Position numbers and translations under genes: made by a program. From the NCBI GenBank assembly GCA_021739645.1, contig JAIPBL010000067.1, positions 1 through 35,220 on the forward strand: a stretch of DNA of 35,220 bases, given 5' to 3'. Position 1 is the stretch's first letter. Each line of letters starts with the position of its first letter. Below are positions 8,407 to 15,994 of the stretch, piece by piece. The notes beneath the pieces were generated by a model. The model saw nothing but the letters and a program-made list of their open reading frames with translations. It did not search any database and was not told the origin of the DNA. The stretch comes from Saprospiraceae bacterium (GTDB lineage Bacteria > Bacteroidota > Bacteroidia > Chitinophagales > Saprospiraceae).

Positions 8407-9051
8407 ATGTCCGCAGCCACGTTGCAACGCAGAAAAGATTTGACATTTGAAGAAATGGTGCTCAACTATGGGCCTATCGAGCTGCAAAGTCCATTGAGCA
8501 AGGAGGAGTTTATGGCGTTGGCCGAGCGTCATCCCGACTTCCGCATGGAACGTGAAACGGACGGCTATGTCACCATTATGTCCCCAGTAAAAAGAGGCTC
8601 CAGCAAACGAGAATTCAACTTGAGCGGCCATTTTTTTATGTGGCACTACCAAACCAAGTTGGGCGAACTACACGGCTCGTCCGGCACTTTTGATTTGCCT
8701 GACGGCGCTATCAAGATGCCTGATGTGGCTTGGATTTCTCCTGAGCGGCTTGCCGCATCAAATGACAACGACGAGGAAAAATTCGTGCAAATCGTCCCCG
8801 ATTTTGTGGCCGAAGTGCGCTCCGGTACTGACCGTTTGGCCAAGTTGCAGCGCAAAATGAAAAACACCTGGATGAAGAATGGCGTCCGCCTCGCTTGGCT
8901 GATTGACCCTTACGAAGAGAAGGTGCATATTTACCGCACGGGGCAGCCAGAACCGGAAATCATCACGGGCTTTTCTGGCGAAAAACTCTCCGGCGAGGCC
9001 ATCATGCCGGGCTTCGAACTGCCACTCGATGACATGAAGCGGCAAAAATAA
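8407..9051 (+). CDS. Uma2 family (DUF820) PD-(D/E)XK nuclease-like protein
   Basis: It has 214 residues, somewhat longer than the usual 180-200. The N-terminal part (LSKEEFMALAERHPDFRMERETDGYVTIM) and the core match the Uma2 family. Core motifs are a GTFDLPDGAIKMPDVAW strand with Asp106, FVAEVRS with Glu136, and a lysine-rich helix (residues 143-153) before the GVRLAWLIDP strand. The fold is that of restriction-type endonucleases. Biological targets of Uma2 proteins are not established, and they are often numerous in genomes with many mobile elements. The family's usual EV-S motif is present, so activity is plausible. It stands alone between the divergent CHAT gene and recG, with its own -7 box. 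Confidence 0.88.
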   Translation: MSAATLQRRKDLTFEEMVLNYGPIELQSPLSKEEFMALAERHPDFRMERETDGYVTIMSPVKRGSSKREFNLSGHFFMWHYQTKLGELHGSSGTFDLPDGAIKMPDVAWISPERLAASNDNDEEKFVQIVPDFVAEVRSGTDRLAKLQRKMKNTWMKNGVRLAWLIDPYEEKVHIYRTGQPEPEIITGFSGEKLSGEAIMPGFELPLDDMKRQK

Positions 9052-9064
9052 TTCTCACCTGTCC

Positions 9065-9072
9065 TATCTTTG
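9065..9072 (+). promoter_or_regulatory. -7 box candidate for recG
   Basis: TATCTTTG matches TAnnTTTG 71 bases upstream of the recG ATG. The motif alone is weak evidence. Confidence 0.3.
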
Positions 9073-9143
9073 CCCTACCTCGACTTTGATGGCAAACACA
9101 ATCCCCGACTGCCGACTGCCAACTGTCGAACTACAAACTCAAA

Positions 9144-11243
9144 ATGCTCGACACCGCCATCGAATACCTCCGGGGCGTCGGTACCGTGAAGGCCGACATG
9201 CTCAAAAAAGAACTCGCCATCCACACCTTCGGCGACTTGCTACATGCGTTCCCGTACCGATACGTGGACAAGACCAAGTTCCACAAAATCAATGAGTTAA
9301 GTGAGGAAAGCGGCGAGGTGCAACTCAAGGGCATCCTCCGCAAACTGGACATCCTCGGCGAGGGCGGAAAGCGGCGGCTCGTCGGGCGGCTGCGGGACGA
9401 GACGGGCGTCGTCGAGCTGGTCTGGTTTCAAGGAGTTTACTGGCTGGAAAAGAACCTGAAAGTCGGTGCGCCGTATGTTGCCTTCGGCAAAATCAACAGC
9501 TTCAACGGGTTCATCAATATCACCCACCCCGAACTGGAGGAGGTGAACGAGGAAAACAAAGCGGCCGACCTGACCTTCGCCCCGGTCTATCGCAGCACGG
9601 ACAAACTGAACGCCAAGGGCCTGGAAGCCAAGGGCCGCCGTCGGCTCACCGAGGCGCTCTTCGAGAAGCTGACCCCAGCATTTTTACCCGAAAACCTGCC
9701 CGATTATCTGCTCCAAAAAATGCACTTGCCCAGCCGCTACGATGCGCTGCGCTGGATTCATTTTCCCCCCAGCCAAAAAGAACTGGACGCCGCCACCAAC
9801 CGCCTGAAATTCGAGGAGCTTTTTTTCCTCCAAATGCGCCTGTTGCAGAGCAAACACCGCCGCAAGGCCGCCATCAAGGGCTATGTCTTCGGAAAAGTCG
9901 GCGAGCATTTCAACCAATTTTACAAGGAAAAACTGCCGTTCGAACTCACCGGCGCACAGAAACGGGTCGTCAAGGAAATTCGTGCCGACCTTGGCGCTGG
10001 CATCCAGATGAACCGCCTCGTGCAGGGCGACGTGGGCAGCGGAAAGACCGTTGTGGCGCTGCTCTCCATGCTGCTGGCGCTCGACAATGGCTACCAGGCC
10101 TGCCTCATGGCGCCCACCGAAATCCTTGCGCAGCAACACCTCATCGGCATCAGCGAGCTGGTGGAGGGGCTGGGCATCCGGGTGGACTACCTCAGCGGGA
10201 GCATCAAGGGGAAGAAGCGAGAAAAAATACTGGCCGACCTCAAAAATGGCGAAATCCACATCCTCATCGGCACGCACGCCCTCATCGAGGACTGGGTGGA
10301 GTTCCAAAACCTCGGCCTCGCCATCACCGACGAGCAGCACCGATTCGGGGTGGCACAACGGGCTTCCCTTTGGAAAAAAAGCAAGCCACTGCCCCCGCAC
10401 GTGCTCGTGATGACGGCCACGCCCATCCCCCGCACCCTCGCCATGACGCTCTACGGCGACCTCGACGTTTCGGTGATTGACGAGCTGCCGCCGGGCCGCA
10501 AGCCCATCACCACCACCCACCGCACGGAGAACCACCGGATGCGGGTCTTCGGTTTTATGAAGGAGGAGATTGCGAAGGGCCGCCAGATTTACGTCGTGTT
10601 CCCGCTCATCGAGGAGAGCGAGAAGATGGACCTGAAAAACCTGATGGAAGGCTACGAGGTGCTGAGCCGGGAATTCCCCATCGAGCACTACCAAATCAGC
10701 ATCGTGCACGGCAAGATGAAGCCGAAGGACAAGGACTTCGAGATGCAGCGCTTCGTGCGGGGCGAGACGCAGATCATGATTGCGACCACCGTCATCGAGG
10801 TGGGGGTGAACGTGCCGAACGCCAGCGTGATGGTCATCGAAAACACCGACCGCTTCGGACTCTCGCAACTGCACCAGCTACGGGGCCGGGTGGGCCGGGG
10901 TGCCGACCAGAGCTACTGCATCCTCCTAACCGATTTCAAACTGAGCACCGACGCCCGGGAGCGCATCGCCACGATGGTGCACACCACCGACGGCTTCGAA
11001 ATCGCTGAGGCCGACCTGCGCCTGCGTGGCCCCGGCAATATCGAGGGCACCCAACAAAGCGGCCTGCTCAACCTGCACATCGCCGACCTGGGGCGGGATG
11101 GGGAAATCCTGAAAACGGCTCGGGAACTGGCCCTGCGGATTTTGGAGAAGGACCCGGAATTGCTGCATCCGCTGAACGGGATGATGCGGGAGCAGTTGGA
11201 GAAGGATACGAAACGGGGGAAGCATTGGGGGAGGATAAGTTGA
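9144..11243 (+). CDS. recG: ATP-dependent DNA helicase RecG
   Basis: It has 699 residues, the normal length for Bacteroidota RecG. The N-terminal wedge/OB domain (residues about 1-230) recognises branched DNA. The helicase motor has Walker A GDVGSGKT (295-302), motif II DEQH (396-399), motif III MTATPIPRT, motif V MIATTVIEVGVNVPNA and motif VI QLRGRVGRG. The C-terminus reads LRLRGPGNIEGTQQSG ... LNGMMREQLEKDTKRGKHWGRIS. RecG remodels stalled replication forks and recombination intermediates in the cytoplasm. The start is the ATG at 9144, which gives the standard MLDTAIEYLRGVG beginning. The last 78 bp are duplicated 5.4 kb downstream (16561-16638), marking the gene end as an insertion boundary. 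Confidence 0.97.
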   Translation: MLDTAIEYLRGVGTVKADMLKKELAIHTFGDLLHAFPYRYVDKTKFHKINELSEESGEVQLKGILRKLDILGEGGKRRLVGRLRDETGVVELVWFQGVYWLEKNLKVGAPYVAFGKINSFNGFINITHPELEEVNEENKAADLTFAPVYRSTDKLNAKGLEAKGRRRLTEALFEKLTPAFLPENLPDYLLQKMHLPSRYDALRWIHFPPSQKELDAATNRLKFEELFFLQMRLLQSKHRRKAAIKGYVFGKVGEHFNQFYKEKLPFELTGAQKRVVKEIRADLGAGIQMNRLVQGDVGSGKTVVALLSMLLALDNGYQACLMAPTEILAQQHLIGISELVEGLGIRVDYLSGSIKGKKREKILADLKNGEIHILIGTHALIEDWVEFQNLGLAITDEQHRFGVAQRASLWKKSKPLPPHVLVMTATPIPRTLAMTLYGDLDVSVIDELPPGRKPITTTHRTENHRMRVFGFMKEEIAKGRQIYVVFPLIEESEKMDLKNLMEGYEVLSREFPIEHYQISIVHGKMKPKDKDFEMQRFVRGETQIMIATTVIEVGVNVPNASVMVIENTDRFGLSQLHQLRGRVGRGADQSYCILLTDFKLSTDARERIATMVHTTDGFEIAEADLRLRGPGNIEGTQQSGLLNLHIADLGRDGEILKTARELALRILEKDPELLHPLNGMMREQLEKDTKRGKHWGRIS
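11166..11243 (+). repeat. recG 3' end, left copy of a 78-bp direct repeat
   Basis: It aligns with 16561-16638 at 73 of 78 positions, including 44 identical bases (11169-11212 against 16564-16607). Both copies end at the recG stop codon. It may be an attachment-like boundary of the accessory island. Confidence 0.9.
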
Positions 11244-11250
11244 GGGGCAA

Positions 11251-12465
11251 ATGAGTAGCAATGTACCAATCTCGTACAAATTGAAATTCTTAATCACAAA
11301 TGATACTCTTAATTGCTTTAAAAGCCAAGCGATGGACATTTCAATCAAACCAGTAGATTTTCGACTGCCTGGGTGCAATTTCTTATTAATTTATAACGAA
11401 ACCTTATGTGTCATTTCTAACAATGAAACTTATGCGAATTTGCTTTTAATTGATACTGTGTCCTACCAAGAAATAGGAAACATTTCTATCCCAGTATCTT
11501 ATGACATCACAAAAATGGATGACAATTTGGTGATAAGGCATCAAAAGGCAGGCATAACCATTATCGATGCTCATGATTATCACGCGGTTGAGTTTGACGA
11601 TGAAGTCAGTTTCCGCCAGCCTATCTTGTTTAATGGAATATGGATAGCCCAAGTTTCACTACCAAATCATTACGACTGCAAGTTCGCATTCTATGATTTT
11701 GAAACAAAGAACTTGTACTTTAAGGATATTCCCTACAGGGTTCATCAAGGTATTATTTATAGAAATAAGAAAGTTGAGGGGCGGAACTATATTGAAAGAT
11801 ATGATGAAAAAACACAACATCGTCTTTGGGAGTTTGAACTTTCACAGTTCGATAAAATTGTTAGAAATCAAGAAAGACCGGGACACTGTTTAATATTTGA
11901 AAGAGTTGACAACATAATTTTAGCCGACACACTCAATGGAACCATCATAGCTTTAGATGTAAATACAGGCCAGCTTATCTGGCATATTGATACAGAATCT
12001 GACCCTGTCCTATCTGCTTACCCGGCCACGAAAGAAGGGAGATATGTCAAAATTAGCGACGGATTATCTCATGGTTACCTTCATATTAGTCCGGATGGTA
12101 AAAAATTGATGAGCCTGATAGGTTGTTATTATGTTGAGATAAATGTTTACTCCGGGATTGTTTCAAAAGTCGTAGACAAAACGAATGAATGGGCGCCGAA
12201 AAACTATTTTGTGTATCAAGGTTTTGCGGTGGAAAACAACTACTTTTATTTCTATTCACATCACGGCGTTGGCATCTTCGATACAGAAACATTGGACATT
12301 TCCGCCTATTACGATGCGGAAGAAACAATGAAGCCATTACGGACAGAGTTTATGAAAAATCAAGGTGGGCCTGTTTATCACGACAAAAAAATCTACATTG
12401 TTAATTCAGAACAAGAACTTCAATTTTTCGAAATCGAAGACTTACTAGTACAAACAATTGAATAA
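11251..12465 (+). CDS. Cytoplasmic PQQ-like beta-propeller protein, function unknown
   Basis: It has 404 residues and no signal peptide or membrane segment. Short beta-rich blocks recur, the clearest being NGTIIALDVNTGQLIWHIDTES (about residues 230-250), typical of a PQQ/WD-like propeller blade; other blades are degenerate. It begins 7 bases after the recG stop. An alternative start at 11332 (MDISIKPVDF) would drop a 27-residue weakly conserved-looking leader. The gene is clearly richer in A+T than recG, which suits acquisition from elsewhere. Comparable stand-alone propellers occur as immunity proteins in polymorphic-toxin loci, but nothing here proves that role. A hairpin just after the stop may end its transcript. 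Confidence 0.65.
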   Translation: MSSNVPISYKLKFLITNDTLNCFKSQAMDISIKPVDFRLPGCNFLLIYNETLCVISNNETYANLLLIDTVSYQEIGNISIPVSYDITKMDDNLVIRHQKAGITIIDAHDYHAVEFDDEVSFRQPILFNGIWIAQVSLPNHYDCKFAFYDFETKNLYFKDIPYRVHQGIIYRNKKVEGRNYIERYDEKTQHRLWEFELSQFDKIVRNQERPGHCLIFERVDNIILADTLNGTIIALDVNTGQLIWHIDTESDPVLSAYPATKEGRYVKISDGLSHGYLHISPDGKKLMSLIGCYYVEINVYSGIVSKVVDKTNEWAPKNYFVYQGFAVENNYFYFYSHHGVGIFDTETLDISAYYDAEETMKPLRTEFMKNQGGPVYHDKKIYIVNSEQELQFFEIEDLLVQTIE

Positions 12466-12479
12466 TAAAGGAACCCGTT

Positions 12480-12502
12480 GTGGCCAGTTTGCAACTGACC
12501 AC
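12480..12502. terminator. Hairpin after the propeller gene
   Basis: Arms GTGGCCAGTT and AACTGACCAC (one mismatch) with a 3-base loop begin 15 bases after the stop. No T-run follows. A partial copy (GTTGTGGTCAGTTTGAACT) lies near 13834-13852, so this may be a dispersed repeat. Confidence 0.45.
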
Positions 12503-12533
12503 CGCAGTCCACATGAACTATCCCTTTTTCCCT

Positions 12534-12541
12534 TACTTTTG
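12534..12541 (+). promoter_or_regulatory. -7 box of the first toxin-antitoxin pair
   Basis: TACTTTTG matches TAnnTTTG and lies 19 bases before the ATG at 12561. Confidence 0.5.
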
Positions 12542-12560
12542 CTAAAACAAAGTTTCAGAA

Positions 12561-12776
12561 ATGCAACCCAACCCAACCATAAAAGAAATCAGCAACTTGG
12601 TCTCCCAGCTTTCCGAAGCCGACCAAGCGGCGCTGCTCAAAGCGCTAAAAGCACAGGTGCTGCTTTTACAAGCCCGTCGCCTTGATGAATCCGTGAAACC
12701 GAACCAATTGGAGATGGAGAAGATAGTGGAGGTGGTTCGCAAAGTCCGCCAATTCCACTCCGATGCAGCCGCTTGA
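12561..12776 (+). CDS. Putative antitoxin of a PIN-domain toxin
   Basis: It has 71 residues, mostly helical, with a conserved-looking EISNLVSQLSEADQAALLKALKAQVLL stretch and a basic/acidic helix at the end. It overlaps the following PIN gene by 14 bases, the arrangement expected for translationally coupled antitoxin-toxin pairs. No DNA-binding motif is recognisable. The assignment rests on position, size and overlap, not on a named family. The antitoxin would bind and block the PIN ribonuclease and perhaps repress the promoter at 12534. Confidence 0.65.
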   Translation: MQPNPTIKEISNLVSQLSEADQAALLKALKAQVLLLQARRLDESVKPNQLEMEKIVEVVRKVRQFHSDAAA

Positions 12777-13188
12777 AGTCGTACTCGATACCAATATCTG
12801 GCTTAGGTACATTCTCAAATCGCAATTGGAGAAACTCACCTTGCTCATTTTGGAAAATGACTTGACCGTTTATTCCTCTGAGCGCTTTATCGCAGAATTG
12901 GAAGATGTACTGAAATACCCGGAAATTGCCAGCCGTTTGACCCTGCCTGCCAGCGAGTATGTTCACTTTCATCGAAATCTTGCCGTTGTTTCCCCTGTGA
13001 TGTATGCTTTTCGTGGCTGTCCAGACCCGAAAGACGATTTTTTGTTTGACCTTGCCATTTCCGCAAGTGCCACCTATCTGGTAACAGAGGATAAGCTATT
13101 GCTCGGACTTGGCTTTGTGCGGAACGTAAAGGTGATTTCACTTGCTGAGTTTTTTGACTTGCTGGAAAAAAGAAAGCCCTTCCAATAA
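12763..13188 (+). CDS. PIN-domain toxin (COG1569-like ribonuclease)
   Basis: It has 141 residues. PIN-fold acidic residues are in place: VVLDTN (Asp9), AELEDVL (Glu45), CPDPKDD (Asp91/92) and YLVTEDK (Asp110). The pattern 'DTNIWLRY ... CPDPKDDFLFDLAI ... YLVTEDKLLL' is typical of the putative PIN toxins grouped in COG1569. Such enzymes are Mg-dependent RNases that cleave tRNA, rRNA or mRNA; the target cannot be predicted. It is coupled to the preceding antitoxin gene and appears intact. Confidence 0.82.
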   Translation: MQPLEVVLDTNIWLRYILKSQLEKLTLLILENDLTVYSSERFIAELEDVLKYPEIASRLTLPASEYVHFHRNLAVVSPVMYAFRGCPDPKDDFLFDLAISASATYLVTEDKLLLGLGFVRNVKVISLAEFFDLLEKRKPFQ

Positions 13189-13225
13189 CCAGTCCTTCCA
13201 AGTCTCCCACTGCCCCAAAGCTCAA

Positions 13226-13250
13226 GCAAGTTTAGCGCAGCGTAACTTGC
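13226..13250. repeat. Palindrome with GCAAGTT/AACTTGC arms (convergent gene ends)
   Basis: A 7-base perfect inverted repeat with an 11-base loop containing AGCG lies between the PIN gene stop and the stop of the minus-strand small operon. It may be a bidirectional terminator, but no T-run is seen. It resembles the palindrome at 13860-13892. Confidence 0.5.
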
Positions 13251-13261
13251 GCCCCACACCC

Positions 13262-13525
13262 TCACGCTGCCTCCGCCATCTCCACCTGCAACGAATACCC
13301 CAACTGCTTCATCAAAGACTGGCAATCCTCCCAAGTCAAGCCAAAGCTGCGCACGTCAGCAACGCCCAACCTGCCCAGCACATCCATCAGTACATCCATA
13401 TCTTTTTCGGCAAGGTTTCCTTCCATGATGGCGTTCTCCGACCAGTCCACCAGTTTTTCAAGCGACAGCTTGTGGTTGAGATAGGCGAATATTTTCTGTG
13501 CGGCGATTTTCTTTGTTACCGTCAT
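13262..13525 (-). CDS. Small protein of unknown function, second gene of a two-gene operon
   Basis: It has 87 residues, helical and acidic (KIFAYLNHKLSLEKLVDWSENAIMEG...). I do not recognise a named domain. Its start overlaps the stop of the preceding gene by ATGA, so the two are translated as a unit. The size and tight coupling resemble toxin-antitoxin pairs; with a helical acidic sequence it would be the antitoxin-like partner, but this is inference. Confidence 0.65.
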   Translation of the reverse strand: MTVTKKIAAQKIFAYLNHKLSLEKLVDWSENAIMEGNLAEKDMDVLMDVLGRLGVADVRSFGLTWEDCQSLMKQLGYSLQVEMAEAA

Positions 13526-13773
13526 GATTCTTTCAATTTTTGATGCCCAGTGTCCACTGGATATTTCTGATGGATTTCAACGAGCACGTCATTTTCATCG
13601 TAAATCTCCTGTCGGAAAATCAGGGTTTCCTCGGCAGCATCCACTTCTTTCACGTACCGGGCTTTCCAGCCATGTTTTCCCGCAATCTCAAACCAATAGA
13701 TTCTGCCGCCGGTTGGCGTTTCATCCCAGTTTTTGAACTGTTTCTCGTTTTGTTGTTGCTTTTTGAAATCCAT
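13522..13773 (-). CDS. Small conserved-looking protein of unknown function, first gene of a two-gene operon
   Basis: It has 83 residues. After a charged leader the core GGRIYWFEIAGKHGWKARYV-KEVD, ETLIFRQEIYDE, LVEIHQKYPVDTGH is beta-rich with conserved-looking aromatic, Lys and His residues. Proteins with the ending EIHEKYPVDxGH are, as I remember, scattered in Cyanobacteria and Bacteroidota without a function. It is coupled to the 87-residue gene by a 4-base overlap. A small basic beta protein beside a small acidic helical one, inside a toxin-antitoxin cluster, makes a new toxin-antitoxin type possible but unproven. Confidence 0.65.
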   Translation of the reverse strand: MDFKKQQQNEKQFKNWDETPTGGRIYWFEIAGKHGWKARYVKEVDAAEETLIFRQEIYDENDVLVEIHQKYPVDTGHQKLKES

Positions 13774-13859
13774 TGAGGGAGCAAATTAATGAATTCTGGT
13801 AAAACAAGTTTGGTCGAAATTGGATTTATCTCAGTTGTGGTCAGTTTGAACTATCTGTC

Positions 13860-13892
13860 GTCGCAAGTATCAAGCGAAACGCCACTTGCGAC
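13860..13892. repeat. Palindrome with GTCGCAAGT/ACTTGCGAC arms
   Basis: A perfect 9-base inverted repeat with a 15-base loop lies in the gap between the minus-strand small operon and the DUF433 gene. Its arms and AGCGAAACG loop resemble the palindrome at 13226-13250, so the two bracket the two-gene operon. Confidence 0.6.
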
Positions 13893-13952
13893 TTTTCAAT
13901 TCTTCATCAGACTCGACAAACCCAGGAACTTTCCAACCTCGCCCCTCCTTCC

Positions 13953-13960
13953 TATATTTG
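13953..13960 (+). promoter_or_regulatory. -7 box of the DUF433 gene
   Basis: TATATTTG matches TAnnTTTG and lies 14 bases before the chosen ATG at 13975. This supports that start over the longer open frame beginning at 13789. Confidence 0.5.
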
Positions 13961-13974
13961 TAAAAAATTCCGCC

Positions 13975-14283
13975 ATGAATCCACTGCTTGAACGCATTTC
14001 CGTCAACCCGAAAATCTGCTTCGGGAAGCCTTGCATCAAAGGCCATCGCATCTGGGTGTCTCTTATTTTGGACTTCTTGGCTGCTGGGCATGACATTGAG
14101 TACATCCTTGAAAATTACCCGCAGCTCAAGCGGGAGGATGTGCTAGCCTGCCTTGCCTATGAAGATTTGCTTGGTCAAGCCAGACACCTTGATGCTTCCG
14201 TAGAACCTATGACCGAAGAAGAAGCTGAAGATTTTGTTAGAGGCATGGAAAATGAATTCAACCAAATAGAAGGTAGATGGTAA
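13975..14283 (+). CDS. DUF433 family antitoxin (orphan)
   Basis: It has 102 residues from the ATG at 13975, where the family consensus begins: LLERISVNPKICFGKPCIKGHRI, then a winged-helix-like region VSLILDFLAAGHDIEYILENYPQLKREDVLACLAY. The frame is open 62 codons further upstream, but that part is unlike the family and includes a palindrome and the promoter box. DUF433 proteins are antitoxins usually followed by a DUF5615 Mut7-C/PIN-like toxin. None is visible: the next 87 bases hold no such gene and RhuM follows. The C-terminal tail (EPMTEEEAEDFVRGMENEF) is acidic. Confidence 0.85.
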   Translation: MNPLLERISVNPKICFGKPCIKGHRIWVSLILDFLAAGHDIEYILENYPQLKREDVLACLAYEDLLGQARHLDASVEPMTEEEAEDFVRGMENEFNQIEGRW

Positions 14284-14370
14284 TCAAGCGTTCAGTTTTG
14301 AGGTTAGCCATTTTTAGTTGAGCCAATATCAAAACCATCAAGCACAAACACTCAAGCCAGAAAAGCTAAA

Positions 14371-15375
14371 ATGCAAGACCAAAACCCACCCAACCTCATC
14401 ATCTACAACACCGCCGACGGCAAGGCTTCCGTGTCCTTACTTGCCAAGGACGGGCAGGTCTGGATGAACCAAAGCCAGTTGGCCGAACTTTTTGACACCT
14501 CAGTCCCAAACATCAACATCCATATCTCCAATATCCTGAAAGAGAAAGAGTTAGGTGTAGATTCAGTTATTAAGGATTACTTAATAACTGCCGCAGACGG
14601 CAAGGAATACAAGGTCAAATTTTATGCACTCGACATGATTCTCGCCATCGGATTCCGGGTGCGGAGCAAGCGGGGCACACAGTTCAGGATTTGGGCAAAC
14701 CGGAATTTGAAGGAGTACATGGTGAAGGGCTTCGTGATGGACGACGAGCGTCTGAAAAACCCAGACGGCAGGCTCGACTATTTTGACGAGCTGCTCGAAC
14801 GCATCCGGGACATCCGTGCTTCCGAGAAACGCTTCTACCAGAAAGTACGTGACCTGTTTTCCCTCAGCAGCGACTACGACCCCACCGACAAAGCCACGCA
14901 AATGTTCTTTGCCGAAACGCAGAACAAGCTCCTGTTCGCCGTTTCCGGCCAGACTGCCGCTGAAATCATTATATCCCGAGCAGACGCCGAAAAACCCAAT
15001 ATGGCCTTGACTTCTTGGAAAGGCTCCATCGTGCGCAAACAGGATATTTTTACCGCCAAGAATTACCTGACGGAAGATGAAATTGACACGCTGAACCGCT
15101 TGGTGGTCATCTTCCTTGAAACGGCGGAACTTCGGGCGAAAAACAGGCAGGACATACCCATGTCGTTCTGGCGAGAAAACGTGGATGGGATTTTGGCATT
15201 CAACGATAAGAAAATCCTTACTAGGGCTGGTTCCATCAGCCATTTAGCGATGGAAGAAAAAGTGCTGGAGATTTACGGCCAGTTCGATGCCCGGCGAAAA
15301 GCGTTGGAAGCCTCCACCGCCGACAAAGAAGATTTGGAGGAGTTGGAGAAGCAGGTTAAGTTGCGGAAAAAATGA
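14371..15375 (+). CDS. RhuM family protein (Virulence_RhuM)
   Basis: It has 334 residues. The N-terminal signature IIYNTADGKASVSLLAKDGQVWMNQSQLAELF-DTSVPNIN followed by VIKDYLITAADGKEYKVKFYALDMILAIGFRVRSKRGTQFRIWAN is that of RhuM proteins, first noted on a Salmonella pathogenicity island. The N-terminus looks like a DNA-binding domain of the phage antirepressor sort. The middle (residues about 135-290) has a Fic-like helical look in related proteins, but no Fic HPFx motif is seen. The function is not established; the family is common in mobile and defence islands. The C-terminus is a charged helix. A fragment of a second RhuM start follows at once. Confidence 0.9.
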   Translation: MQDQNPPNLIIYNTADGKASVSLLAKDGQVWMNQSQLAELFDTSVPNINIHISNILKEKELGVDSVIKDYLITAADGKEYKVKFYALDMILAIGFRVRSKRGTQFRIWANRNLKEYMVKGFVMDDERLKNPDGRLDYFDELLERIRDIRASEKRFYQKVRDLFSLSSDYDPTDKATQMFFAETQNKLLFAVSGQTAAEIIISRADAEKPNMALTSWKGSIVRKQDIFTAKNYLTEDEIDTLNRLVVIFLETAELRAKNRQDIPMSFWRENVDGILAFNDKKILTRAGSISHLAMEEKVLEIYGQFDARRKALEASTADKEDLEELEKQVKLRKK

Positions 15376-15464
15376 TAGTACCTCTGTTGAATCCTCGAAA
15401 AGGCCAGGTTTGGAGGAACCAAACCCAGTTAGCGGAGTTTTTTGACATTTCTGTTTGCAATTTC
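15372..15464 (+). pseudogene. Fragment of a second RhuM N-terminus
   Basis: The frame from 15372 reads ...RKGQVWRNQTQLAEFFDISVCNF. This aligns with KDGQVWMNQSQLAELFDTSVPNI of the intact neighbour (positions about 14446-14512) but differs at many codons. The similarity stops near 15464 and the frame soon runs into a non-matching tail. It is therefore a decayed or recombined remnant of another rhuM gene, not a fresh duplication. Confidence 0.7.
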
Positions 15465-15511
15465 AGGCTTCATTTTCGGCAACAATTTTTCGTTTATTTC
15501 GTTTATTTCCT

Positions 15512-15519
15512 TATTTTTG
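15512..15519 (+). promoter_or_regulatory. -7 box of the HTH/PIN toxin-antitoxin pair
   Basis: TATTTTTG matches TAnnTTTG, 19 bases before the ATG at 15539. A run of three GTTTATTTC-like units lies just upstream. Confidence 0.45.
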
Positions 15520-15538
15520 AACTTCAAACTTGTTTATC

Positions 15539-15994
15539 ATGAAGACATTCGAAAATATCGAAAGGCCCACCAAGCAAGAACAGGAGACCGCCTTGGCCTC
15601 CTACGATGCCCTCAATGCCATGCTCAATGAACTGGACATTGATGCGCCGGAGATTGAAATTGAGGAGACCGGACAAAAGATAAAAATCCCCTTGCGGGCG
15701 CTGAAGCTGCTTGCCAAGATACTGGAAGCAACAAGCAAGGGCCAGCCCATATCAATTGTCCCGATAGCTACGGAACTTACCACGCAGGCTGCGGCGGAAA
15801 TGCTCGGCTGTTCAAGGCCACACCTCGTCGCCCTACTCGAATCCGGTGAAATCCCATTCACAAAAGTTGGAAAGCACAGAAGGGTCAGGTTTGAGGACGT
15901 GAAAAACTATAAGGCGAAACTGCGCCAGAACCGGAAGGCAATCCTGGTCGAAATGATGCAAGGAGACGAAGAATACGGGCTGTATGATTCATAG
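15539..15994 (+). CDS. HTH (excisionase-type) antitoxin
   Basis: It has 151 residues from the ATG at 15539; the frame also opens at a TTG three codons earlier. Residues about 80-135 form a helix-turn-helix of the MerR/excisionase type: TTQAAAEMLGCSRPHLVALLESGEIPFTKVGKHRRVRFEDVKNY. The first half is a helical region with VPLRALKLLAKIL-like packing that probably binds the toxin. It overlaps the downstream PIN gene by 11 bases. This antitoxin type with a longer PIN toxin is a recurring pair. It likely represses its own promoter. Confidence 0.88.
   Translation: MKTFENIERPTKQEQETALASYDALNAMLNELDIDAPEIEIEETGQKIKIPLRALKLLAKILEATSKGQPISIVPIATELTTQAAAEMLGCSRPHLVALLESGEIPFTKVGKHRRVRFEDVKNYKAKLRQNRKAILVEMMQGDEEYGLYDS

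Noticed and set aside
9684-10874. Long minus-strand open frame (396 codons) opposite recG
   Set aside because: It is a by-product of high-GC recG codon use; the His/Leu/Val/Asp-rich translation has no domain and recG is certain.
13789-13974. N-terminal extension of the DUF433 frame
   Set aside because: The -7 box at 13953 and the family consensus start at 13975 favour the shorter gene; the extension also covers a palindrome.
14581-15243. Minus-strand open frame of 220 codons opposite rhuM
   Set aside because: It is antisense to a clear RhuM gene, has no recognisable domain and no promoter.
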